A stretch of DNA of 64,000 nucleotides from Flavobacterium dauae (lineage in GTDB: Bacteria; Bacteroidota; Bacteroidia; Flavobacteriales; Flavobacteriaceae): contig NZ_CP130821.1 in the NCBI RefSeq assembly GCF_004151275.2, positions 1,488,001 to 1,552,000 on the forward strand, in the 5' to 3' direction. Below the pieces are notes generated by a model, which saw nothing but the letters and a program-made list of their open reading frames with translations, had not been told where the DNA came from and searched no databases. Positions 52,706-59,951 of the stretch are shown piece by piece; position 1 is the stretch's first letter; every line of letters starts with the position of its first letter. A program made the position numbers and the translations under genes.

Positions 52706-52783
52706 GTCACTTCGAGTAAGTTTTCGATAGAAAACTGTATCGAGAAGTCCTAAATGAGAAGTTCTCGACAAGCTCGAACTGAC
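52706..52783. repeat. cloverleaf-like palindromic intergenic repeat
   Basis: Outer arms GTCACTTCGAG (52706-52716) and CTCGAACTGAC (52773-52783), one mismatch. Inside lie two hairpins: GTTTTC/GAAAAC (52720-52725 and 52730-52735, loop GATA) and CGAGAA/TTCTCG (52741-52746 and 52762-52767). The GC-richer bases and layered symmetry stand out from the AT-rich spacer. Similar TTCGAG/CTCGAA palindromes are common in Bacteroidota spacers. Confidence 0.7.
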
Positions 52784-52871
52784 GAAGATTTATATATACT
52801 ATCAGATTTATAATTACTGATAATCATTAACTAATTATAAAATTCATTTTTTCGCAAAAGTGTGTTTAAAA

Positions 52872-52905
52872 AAAGAGGCTGTCTCAAAAGTGAAACAGCC
52901 TCTTT
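52872..52905. terminator. bidirectional terminator between pstB and glycosyltransferase gene
   Basis: AAAGAGGCTGT (52872-52882) and ACAGCCTCTTT (52895-52905), 12-base loop; A-run before, T-run after. Confidence 0.92.
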
Positions 52906-52912
52906 GATTTTT

Positions 52913-54196
52913 TTAGATGGATTTTATAACACCAGCTAATTTTTCGGTCAGTTTTTTTCGACTGAAATATTGCAAACCCATTCCGTAAACCTTTAAGTTT
53001 TTAGTTAAATAAAGCTTGTAATATTCTAAAATACAACTTTTTACTTCTTTTAAATGATCGTAATTGAAGTACTTGCCGGCGTTGGTATCTTTAATAATTT
53101 TTTCAACATCGCTTTCTTTTGGACCAATGGCTAAAATTGGTCGTTCGGCAGCCATATATTCAAACAATTTTCCAGGAATGATCCCAATGGTTTCATACGA
53201 ATCAATTTCAATTAACAATAAAACTTGCGAACTGCGTTGGTATTTCAACGCCTCGGTATGCGATACATATCCTAATACATTAAGATAAGCATCTAATTGA
53301 AATTCTTTAATGGTATCAATAATTTCTGAACTTACTTTACCGATTAATTGCAATTGAAAATCTGATCGAAACTGTTCATTTTCCTGCAAAATTTCACTTA
53401 AAGCTTGCCAAAGAATATGCGGATTTCTTTTTGATAACAACGAACCAATATGACTGATTGTAAATTTCGCATCTAAAGGTGGTTTTTCGATTGTTTCGAT
53501 ATCGTATCCATTAGTGATAACATGAATAGGCTTTTGAGTGATTTCTGCAAATTCCTGTTTGGTTGTAAAGCTAGTGGTGAGAATGGTATCGACTTTTGTT
53601 AAAACCTCTTTCTCTAAATCTTTATGTTTTTGGGATGATTTATCGGTCAGTTTTAATTCTTTATGATAACCTATTGATGTCCACGGATCACGAAAATCTG
53701 CAATCCATTTAACAGAGAGTATTTTCTGCAATTCCAAACCAATTAAGTGCATACTGTGTGGCGGACCGGTTGTTATAACTACATCTACCGCATTGGTTTT
53801 TATGTAATTTGATAAATAGTCAACCGAAGGATTTACCCAGCCAACACGCGCATCGGGTATAAAAAAATTGCCGCGAACGTACAACAGTAATTTTTCTACA
53901 AACGATTGTTTTTTTTCTGCTTTTATAATTCCCGAACTAATGGTAGTAGTACTTTTTTTAGAAAATACCGAAGCTAGTTTATAAGGTTCTTTAATTGGTT
54001 GTTTTAAAACCGTTGTGTTTTCATTTACCTGGTTTACCAAATCGTGATCAATAATAGGATAGGTGGCATTTTCGGGTACATAAACAATAGGTTCAATGTT
54101 AAAATCGGGCAGATATTTTACAAATTTTAACCAACGCTGCACCCCCGGACCACCTGCTGGCGGCCAATAATACGCTATAATGAGTACTTTTTTCAT
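52913..54196 (-). CDS. GT4-family glycosyltransferase
   Basis: The N-terminal half has the retaining GT-B start IAYYWPPAGGPGVQRWLKFVKYLP (residues 7-30), with TTGPPHSMHLIGLELQ and KWIADFRDPWTSIGYH. The C-terminal half has VITNGYDIET, TISHIGSLLSKRNP and the E-x7-E-like IPGKLFEYMAAERPILAIGP (near 350). It transfers a sugar from a nucleotide donor to a surface or envelope glycan; donor and acceptor unknown. Downstream of crcB by six bases, read in the same direction as yfhO and crcB, so probably one operon with them. Confidence 0.86.
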   Translation of the reverse strand: MKKVLIIAYYWPPAGGPGVQRWLKFVKYLPDFNIEPIVYVPENATYPIIDHDLVNQVNENTTVLKQPIKEPYKLASVFSKKSTTTISSGIIKAEKKQSFVEKLLLYVRGNFFIPDARVGWVNPSVDYLSNYIKTNAVDVVITTGPPHSMHLIGLELQKILSVKWIADFRDPWTSIGYHKELKLTDKSSQKHKDLEKEVLTKVDTILTTSFTTKQEFAEITQKPIHVITNGYDIETIEKPPLDAKFTISHIGSLLSKRNPHILWQALSEILQENEQFRSDFQLQLIGKVSSEIIDTIKEFQLDAYLNVLGYVSHTEALKYQRSSQVLLLIEIDSYETIGIIPGKLFEYMAAERPILAIGPKESDVEKIIKDTNAGKYFNYDHLKEVKSCILEYYKLYLTKNLKVYGMGLQYFSRKKLTEKLAGVIKSI

Positions 54197-54202
54197 AATT
54201 GA

Positions 54203-54556
54203 TTAAATTAATTTAGCTAGATACGTTCCTGCAAAAACGCCGATTAATCCTAAAATAATTGAAAGACTTAAATAGGTTGCAAAATTTAAATATTGCTGAG
54301 TTTGCAGCATTTTAAACATATCTAACGAAAAGGTAGAAAAAGTGGTAAATCCGCCACAAAAACCAATTCCTAAAACTACGAATAACTGTTGTTGGTTTGC
54401 TGCATATTTAACGAAAAGAAAGCCTAATAAAAGGCTTCCTAATGTGTTTATTAATAAAGTTGCAACAGGAAATTGCTGATACGTTATTACTTTACTAATT
54501 TCGTATCTGCAAACGGTTCCAATGGCGCCGGCTATCGCCAATCCTAAAATATTCAT
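54203..54556 (-). CDS. crcB: fluoride efflux channel CrcB/Fluc
   Basis: A 117-residue protein with four membrane helices. It has the family motifs AIAGAIGTVCRYEISK (residues 8-23), PVATLLINTLGSLLLGFLF (with the conserved Asn), and GFCGGFTTFSTFSLDM (near 70), which lines the fluoride path with Phe and Thr. It works as a dimer to expel fluoride. Its ATG shares one base with the stop of yfhO (TAATG). I saw no fluoride riboswitch in front, as it lies within the operon. Confidence 0.95.
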   Translation of the reverse strand: MNILGLAIAGAIGTVCRYEISKVITYQQFPVATLLINTLGSLLLGFLFVKYAANQQQLFVVLGIGFCGGFTTFSTFSLDMFKMLQTQQYLNFATYLSLSIILGLIGVFAGTYLAKLI

Positions 54557-57000
54557 TATATATTCTGTACTTTTTCTTCGTTCTTATTTCTTGTTGCAAA
54601 AAATATTCCTGCAGCTACAAGCAACAATGCAATTATAGATGTGATTAACGAAATTGTGCTTCCGGTTTTTACCACTTCTGGTTCAAACGAAAATACAACT
54701 TTATGATTTCCTGCCGGAATGTTCAAACCTCGCAACGTATAATTTACTTCAATCATTTCGGCAGGTTTTCCGTCAATTGAAATATTCCATCCTTTTGGAT
54801 AATAAATTTCAGAAAAAACAGCAAATCCGTCTGCTTTATTATTGGTTTGATATTCTAATTTGTTTGGCTGGTAATTTGTTAGTTTAATTTGCGACAGACT
54901 ATCGGCAGCGAAAGTTGTCTTAGGCAGATTTACAGAATTATAAACCAATGCGGTTTCTTTTGATTTGAACGATTTCATTGCAGCCATCATTTCATCGGCA
55001 TTTGCCACTTTCTGAATGTTTTTAACAAACCATGCGTTACCGTTAGCTTCAGGGTTTTGCAACGGAATATCAGCTCCTTCTTCGTTTTTACCAATGATAT
55101 ATTTTACATTCAACATATTTAAAACTTCAAGATTTTGTTGAGCGATCTGATAATCGAACAAATCCTGAACTTTTTTAGGTTTTGCAGCGTGGTATCCACC
55201 TAATGAATGATGAAAATACGAACTGCGTGCACTGCTGAAACCACCTTGTTGTTCAAAAACGCGAAACTGCGATTTATCAGCCAAAATTTGCTGATCTGCC
55301 GGCGTTGCCTGAAAAGGTTGTTCAACTTGTTGTTTTGATACAAAATTATCTTTGTTAACGTAATTGGTATCAATCGCCACCAAATCAACAACGCCTAATA
55401 ACCCGACAATGATAACGGCTGTTTTGGCATTTAATTTTTCTTTGTTGTATGCCCATAAAATGGCTGCAGCTAAAGCAACAAACAATAACGTACGCAATAA
55501 GTCTTTAGTGTACATTGCTTTACGGTCATCAACTAAAGCACTGATAAAACCAGATCCACCGTCTTGAAAAACCTGTGCGTAGTAAGAATCGTTCGATCCT
55601 TCAAAATCCATCATTCCTTTTAAAACGAACAATAAAACAACTATTCCTGCAAACACCATTCCCGATAGTTTTATTGCTTTGAATTGTTCTTCTTTCGATG
55701 CTTTAAAAAATGCCTGTAAACCTAAAATTGCCAGTATTGGGAAACATAATTCGGCAATTACCTGGATTGATGTTATGGCACGGAATTTATTGTAAAGTGG
55801 TAACGTATCAATTAAAAAATCGGTCAAAAAGAAATTGTGCCCCCAAGATAATGCAATAGAAACCGCTGCACCGGCACCTAAATAGTATTTCACTTTTCTA
55901 TTATCAACAAAGAAGCACAACAAAGCTAAAAACAATACAACAGCTCCGATATATGCTGGTGCCGCAACAATTGGCTGTTTACCCCAATAAGTAGGCGCGT
56001 GGTCTGCAAATTGTTGTGCCGGAGCGGGATCGTAACCTTGCGATTGTAAAAAGCTTGAAACGTATTTGTAAGTATTTGAATTGGTACCGATGTTTTCGCC
56101 ATTACCACCACCTGTAATTCTTGGTACTAATAAGTTGAAGGTTTCAAAAATACCGTAGCTGTATTCTGTAATATATTCGTGTGTCATTGCATTTGTTGAT
56201 TCTTTTGGAGAACCGTCTGGAGCAATGGTTAATTCGCTATCGCTTCGGGTACTGAATTTTGCGTATTCTGATGTTGCCATTAAGTTGGTTGCATTCAAAC
56301 CAATAGCTAAAATACCGGCAACAGCAAAAATTCCAAACATTTTCAATAAAGATGAAACTTCTTTTTGTTTGATATAATGAACCGAATAATAAAGGGTTAC
56401 AATGACTAAAAATATCAGTAAATAATACGTCATTTGAAAGTGATTCGCTGCAATTTCCAATGCAGCTGCAATCATAGTAAGAATTCCTCCTAAAAGATAT
56501 TTCTTTCTAAAAACCAAATGTACACCGGCTAAAACCATTGGCATATAAGCAATTGCGTGTGCTTTTGCATTGTGTCCGGCTCCTAAAATAACAATTAAAT
56601 ACGTAGAGAAACCAAAAAGTAAGGCACCAATAAAAGCTTTTAAAGGTTTTACTTTATAGGTTAAAAGCAGCAGGTAAAAACCTATGAAATATAAGAAAAC
56701 GTAATCTGCCGGACGAGGAAGAAAACGAATAAAATAGTCTAATTCTTTTATGTAATTATGTGGATATTTTGCACCTAACTGATACGTTGGCATTCCGCCG
56801 AACGCATTGTTAACCCAATAGGTTTCTTCGTTATTTGCTTGGCGGAAATCATTTAATTCTTTAGCCATTCCGGTGTATTGGACAATATCGGACTGAAAGA
56901 TCTGCTTACCCGAAAGTACCGGATAAAAATAAGCTAAAGCAACAACTACAAAACCTAATATTGCTAAAATATGAGGCACATAGTTTTTAAAATTTTTCAT
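54556..57000 (-). CDS. YfhO-family membrane protein
   Basis: An 814-residue protein with about 12-13 membrane helices and a C-terminal soluble part. The first helix and the outside loop (SGKQIFQSDIVQYTGMAKEL, near residues 30-50) are followed by NNAFGGMPTYQLGAKYPHN, fitting the GT-C-like YfhO family, which is thought to transfer sugars to lipid-linked polymers or lipoteichoic acid. The extracellular end (GFAVFSEIYYPKGWNISIDGKPAE) is the common YfhO C-domain. Function is by family analogy. First gene of the yfhO-crcB-glycosyltransferase set. Confidence 0.88.
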   Translation of the reverse strand: MKNFKNYVPHILAILGFVVVALAYFYPVLSGKQIFQSDIVQYTGMAKELNDFRQANNEETYWVNNAFGGMPTYQLGAKYPHNYIKELDYFIRFLPRPADYVFLYFIGFYLLLLTYKVKPLKAFIGALLFGFSTYLIVILGAGHNAKAHAIAYMPMVLAGVHLVFRKKYLLGGILTMIAAALEIAANHFQMTYYLLIFLVIVTLYYSVHYIKQKEVSSLLKMFGIFAVAGILAIGLNATNLMATSEYAKFSTRSDSELTIAPDGSPKESTNAMTHEYITEYSYGIFETFNLLVPRITGGGNGENIGTNSNTYKYVSSFLQSQGYDPAPAQQFADHAPTYWGKQPIVAAPAYIGAVVLFLALLCFFVDNRKVKYYLGAGAAVSIALSWGHNFFLTDFLIDTLPLYNKFRAITSIQVIAELCFPILAILGLQAFFKASKEEQFKAIKLSGMVFAGIVVLLFVLKGMMDFEGSNDSYYAQVFQDGGSGFISALVDDRKAMYTKDLLRTLLFVALAAAILWAYNKEKLNAKTAVIIVGLLGVVDLVAIDTNYVNKDNFVSKQQVEQPFQATPADQQILADKSQFRVFEQQGGFSSARSSYFHHSLGGYHAAKPKKVQDLFDYQIAQQNLEVLNMLNVKYIIGKNEEGADIPLQNPEANGNAWFVKNIQKVANADEMMAAMKSFKSKETALVYNSVNLPKTTFAADSLSQIKLTNYQPNKLEYQTNNKADGFAVFSEIYYPKGWNISIDGKPAEMIEVNYTLRGLNIPAGNHKVVFSFEPEVVKTGSTISLITSIIALLLVAAGIFFATRNKNEEKVQNI

Positions 57001-57046
57001 AGTACATAAATTTGATGCTAAATGTACTTATTATTTGGTAAACGGT

Positions 57047-57074
57047 AAAAAAAAAGTCTTGCAATGCAAGACTT
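57047..57074 (-). terminator. terminator of the DUF4834 gene
   Basis: AAGTCTTGCA (57054-57063) and TGCAAGACTT (57065-57074); on the minus strand a T9 run follows. Confidence 0.88.
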
Positions 57075-57079
57075 AATTA

Positions 57080-57340
57080 TTATTCTACTTCTTCAAAGTC
57101 GATATATTCTCCAACTTTTTTACGTTCTTTAGGTATTTTGTTCTGTTTTAATTCTGTCTCAAAATTAGGTTGTTGTGTTTGCTGACTATTTTGATTTTGA
57201 TATGCTTGCTGCTGTTTCTGAAAATTTTCAGAAACTTTACTTACAGCTTTATTCAACAAGTAAGGTGCAAACAATTTAAAGGCAAACTTAAATAAATAGT
57301 AAACCAATACTATAATTAAAATTGTGTTTATAAATCTCAT
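57080..57340 (-). CDS. DUF4834-type small membrane-anchored protein
   Basis: From ATG 57340, 86 residues: one membrane helix (TILIIVLVYYLFKFAFKLFAPYLL) and a Gln/Asn-rich cytosolic or periplasmic tail ending in acidic GEYIDFEEVE. DUF4834 is a small Bacteroidota family without known function. The longer frame to 57382 starts with a TTG that falls within the -7 element TATATTTG (57387-57380), so 57340 is preferred. Confidence 0.75.
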   Translation of the reverse strand: MRFINTILIIVLVYYLFKFAFKLFAPYLLNKAVSKVSENFQKQQQAYQNQNSQQTQQPNFETELKQNKIPKERKKVGEYIDFEEVE

Positions 57341-57524
57341 AAAAGCTTCATAATTATTTAATGATTCAAATTTGATGTTCAAATATATTACTTTTAGACT
57401 TATTTTTTCTTATAGAAATCTTAAAGTTAAAAAAGGTTTTGATTTTTTAGAAAGATAAATTATCTTATTTTTTCTTACTGAAATTGATATAATTTCTTGA
57501 AAAAAATATTTTATACTAAAGATT

Positions 57525-57758
57525 ATGAGCTTAACGCGTGAAATAGAAAAAAAATACGGATTGATTTTTATAGAAAATTCTTCTGAAAACCTTTGTTTTA
57601 TCACTAAAAACAGTGAGCTTCGAAATGAATTTAAGCAGTTTTTTACGCAAACAGATGTAAATTTCTTTATAAAATCATTTAATACGCATAAAATAGAATT
57701 GCCCAAAACAGTTGAATTGTTTTGGGCAATGGTTCTTAAAGGTCGCTTAATGAAATGA
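57525..57758 (+). CDS. small conserved-looking protein, unknown
   Basis: A 77-residue soluble protein (MSLTREIEKKYGLIFIEN start) with normal amino-acid mix, no signal peptide and a plausible helix-strand order, ending LPKTVELFWAMVLKGRLMK. It is read against both neighbours and fills most of the gap between the DUF4834 and dehydrogenase genes. A minus-strand frame across the same bases is poorer (Lys/Phe/Ile only, no start context). Function unknown; gene call moderately likely. Confidence 0.5.
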   Translation: MSLTREIEKKYGLIFIENSSENLCFITKNSELRNEFKQFFTQTDVNFFIKSFNTHKIELPKTVELFWAMVLKGRLMK

Positions 57759-57769
57759 TTATAGCACCT

Positions 57770-58966
57770 TTATTTCACGTAATCTTCTAAGTAAGAAAAG
57801 CGTTCTGTTAATTTACCGTTTTCGCAAATTGTTCCTCTTTCTAAAATACCATCTTTATCATTATTAAAAAAAGCAGGAATAATATGTTCTATAAACATTT
57901 CGCCAAAACCTTCGCTGGCATCTTTAGGCAATTCGCACGGTAAATTATCAACTGCCATAACTACAACTGCTGCCGGATGATCAACCGGAACTTCTTTATT
58001 TTCGCGCGGATAATATCCATAAATAGGATCGGCAATTGTAGAAACACGAATAGTACTATCAATAGGTCCGTCAATATCACAAGAAATATCTGCGACCACT
58101 TTTATGGCATTGTTTGCATTGTTCAGCATTTCTTTGGTTAATATTTTTGGAGAACCATCTTTATAAAAATGTCCGGCAATAAAAATATCTGCAACTTTCG
58201 AGAATTTCTCAAAATCGCTTTCGTAAGCTGATGGATTCTTTTTAAAATCTTCAAACGATCCTTCTGTACCATCAATTTTTTTGTAATAATCTTTAACATC
58301 AATGTGTACATAAACAGGTTCATCAAACTCTTTAGTCAAGAATTTTTCAATAGAAACCTCTTTCATTTTCATTCCGTCTAAAATTTCCTTCGCACCAAAA
58401 CCAACTTTTCCTTTACCTGTTAAAACTACTTTTATTGGTGGCAAATAATTTCGGTTTAAACGTTCAATTAAATCTTTTTGTGACTTTAATTCTTCGGCTT
58501 TCTTCAAATTGAATAACTCAAATTTAATTCCGAAAGCTCTGAAAGCGTTATAAGCACCAACAATACCTGCATAACGACCAAACCCTATAAGGCGGTGATT
58601 ATTTTTATCAATCAAAGTTTCGTGATCAATTAAGCGTATGTTTTTTTCTAAACAAGCTTGTAATAATTTTTTGTTATGTGGTTGCTTTTTAATGGTATGC
58701 GAAAAAAAGAAATAGGTTTTATTTGGAATTAACTGATCTACAGGAACTTCTTTAACCCCAAAAAGAACATTGCAATCGGTCATATCTTCACTAATTTCAA
58801 AACCCAATTCTGCATACTCTTCATCTTTAAATACTCGTATGGGCGAACTTTCTACTTTAAAATCGGCTGTAGGATATATATTTTTTACTTTTAATAATTC
58901 TTGTGGAGAAAAAACAACGCGTTTATCTGGTGGAGTTTTACCTTCGCGGATAATTCCAAATTTCAT
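57770..58966 (-). CDS. saccharopine/alanine dehydrogenase-like NAD(P) oxidoreductase
   Basis: AlaDH/PNT-type enzyme: FGIIREGKTPPDKRVVFSPQE (residues 3-23), VESSPIRVFKDEEYAELGFEI, HTIKKQPHNK, IGFGRYAGIVGAYNAFRAFG (near 128) and the NAD-binding VVLTGKGKVGFGAKEILDGM (near 180). The 'R.F.d.EY...G' and HTIK..P.N features resemble lysine-forming saccharopine dehydrogenase (Lys1 type), common as a lone enzyme in Flavobacteria. Which amino or keto acid is used is unknown. Monocistronic. Confidence 0.8.
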   Translation of the reverse strand: MKFGIIREGKTPPDKRVVFSPQELLKVKNIYPTADFKVESSPIRVFKDEEYAELGFEISEDMTDCNVLFGVKEVPVDQLIPNKTYFFFSHTIKKQPHNKKLLQACLEKNIRLIDHETLIDKNNHRLIGFGRYAGIVGAYNAFRAFGIKFELFNLKKAEELKSQKDLIERLNRNYLPPIKVVLTGKGKVGFGAKEILDGMKMKEVSIEKFLTKEFDEPVYVHIDVKDYYKKIDGTEGSFEDFKKNPSAYESDFEKFSKVADIFIAGHFYKDGSPKILTKEMLNNANNAIKVVADISCDIDGPIDSTIRVSTIADPIYGYYPRENKEVPVDHPAAVVVMAVDNLPCELPKDASEGFGEMFIEHIIPAFFNNDKDGILERGTICENGKLTERFSYLEDYVK

Positions 58967-59017
58967 ATATTTATACTTTTAGGATTTAGCGAATATATGA
59001 AATTTTAGTCAAAAGAC

Positions 59018-59046
59018 AAAAAAGACATTTCGTTTGAAATGCCTTT
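59018..59046 (-). terminator. terminator at the end of the small lipoprotein gene
   Basis: AAAGACATTTC (59021-59031) pairs with GAAATGCCTTT (59036-59046), one G-T pair; T6 follows on the minus strand. It overlaps the stop codon. Confidence 0.75.
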
Positions 59047-59254
59047 AATCACAGCTTACATTTTGGTAAACTTTATTTTCTTCTTTTGTAACCCCGTCGC
59101 AATTACCGTCTAAACTGCCAATGTATCTTAATTGTGGTTGTTCTTCAGTTCCAATGTTTTCAAATACTTCACAATGGCAAGTGTCTGAAGATTCGCAACT
59201 TGCCACAATAGCAATACCTACGGCAATACCTAAAAGGGTGAATAACTTTTTCAT
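59045..59254 (-). CDS. small Cys-rich lipoprotein, unknown
   Basis: From ATG 59254, 69 residues. Lipobox IVASC gives a lipid-anchored mature protein of about 50 residues, ESSDTCHCEVFENI to YQNVSCD, with four further cysteines (CHC pair, GNCDG, SCD) that could form disulfides or bind metal. I do not recognise the family. Follows a membrane-anchored gene by 38 bases on the same strand. Confidence 0.7.
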   Translation of the reverse strand: MKKLFTLLGIAVGIAIVASCESSDTCHCEVFENIGTEEQPQLRYIGSLDGNCDGVTKEENKVYQNVSCD

Positions 59255-59291
59255 AATATCAAAATTAATATGCAATAATACCTATCAAAAA

Positions 59292-59852
59292 TTAAACCAA
59301 ATTTTTAAATTCTTGTTTTAACCTGTTCTTTGCTAAATCGGAAACAGAATTTGTTTCATTTATATTTAAAAGTGCTTTTTGTAAATTATTTGCATCGGTA
59401 ATATCATTTTTTAAACTTGTTTTTAAAATTTGTTGAATAATGGTTTGTTTAGCCGTTGCAATTAATGCCCAGGCTTCTTCTGAAACATATAACTGCTGCG
59501 AAATATTAAAATCATATTCCTGGTCTATGTTTTGAATTAAAAACGTAGCATAATCTTGTTTTAAAGAGGAAATAGGAGTGATGCGTGTTACCAATTTATG
59601 CAAATCAATGCGTTCCATTAATATAATTAACCGTTCATAAGCTTGTGTGGTTTGTGGAGTTGCTACACGTTTTACCTCATTTATATAGGGTACACTTTTG
59701 TTGTGTTGCATTTGTTCTTTGAATAATTTCCGTGCTTCTTTTTCTTGTACAATCGATTTTCGGTTAAAAACGTAAAATAACAACACCACTACTACTATAC
59801 CTAATAAGATAAGTAACGACTCTTTCCAGTCCACCGTAAAATTTGAAAACAT
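59292..59852 (-). CDS. membrane-anchored conserved hypothetical protein
   Basis: From ATG 59852, 186 residues. One helix (LLILLGIVVVVLLFYVF, about residues 11-27) is followed by a helical soluble domain: KSIVQEKEARKLFKEQMQHN, a conserved-looking YERLIILMERIDLHKLVTRI (near 73), FNISQQLYVSEEAWALIATAK and NETNSVSDLAKNRLKQEF. I know such proteins only as an unnamed Flavobacteriaceae family. TATATTTG at 59881-59874 supports the start. Divergent from uvrD. Confidence 0.7.
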   Translation of the reverse strand: MFSNFTVDWKESLLILLGIVVVVLLFYVFNRKSIVQEKEARKLFKEQMQHNKSVPYINEVKRVATPQTTQAYERLIILMERIDLHKLVTRITPISSLKQDYATFLIQNIDQEYDFNISQQLYVSEEAWALIATAKQTIIQQILKTSLKNDITDANNLQKALLNINETNSVSDLAKNRLKQEFKNLV

Positions 59853-59899
59853 AATTTTGTTACTTTTAAAAAGCAAATATAAACCTAAAATAATATTAT

Positions 59900-59930
59900 T
59901 TGCTACTTATTTTTAGTAGTAGTAACTTTG
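59900..59930 (+). promoter_or_regulatory. Bacteroidota promoter for uvrD
   Basis: TTG (59900-59902), 20-nt spacer, TAACTTTG (59923-59930); start near 59937. It rules out the TTG at 59928 as a start codon. Confidence 0.75.
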
Positions 59931-59951
59931 TTTTTTCTTGAAAATGACTCT

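Noticed and set aside
54203..54556. Fluoride riboswitch for crcB
   Set aside because: The gene overlaps the end of yfhO, leaving no leader; no matching core was seen.
57410..57706. 98-residue leftward frame across the 57525-57758 gene
   Set aside because: Biased Lys/Phe/Ile/Ser composition without any fold pattern and no promoter; it is an antisense shadow of AT-rich DNA and of the rightward small gene.
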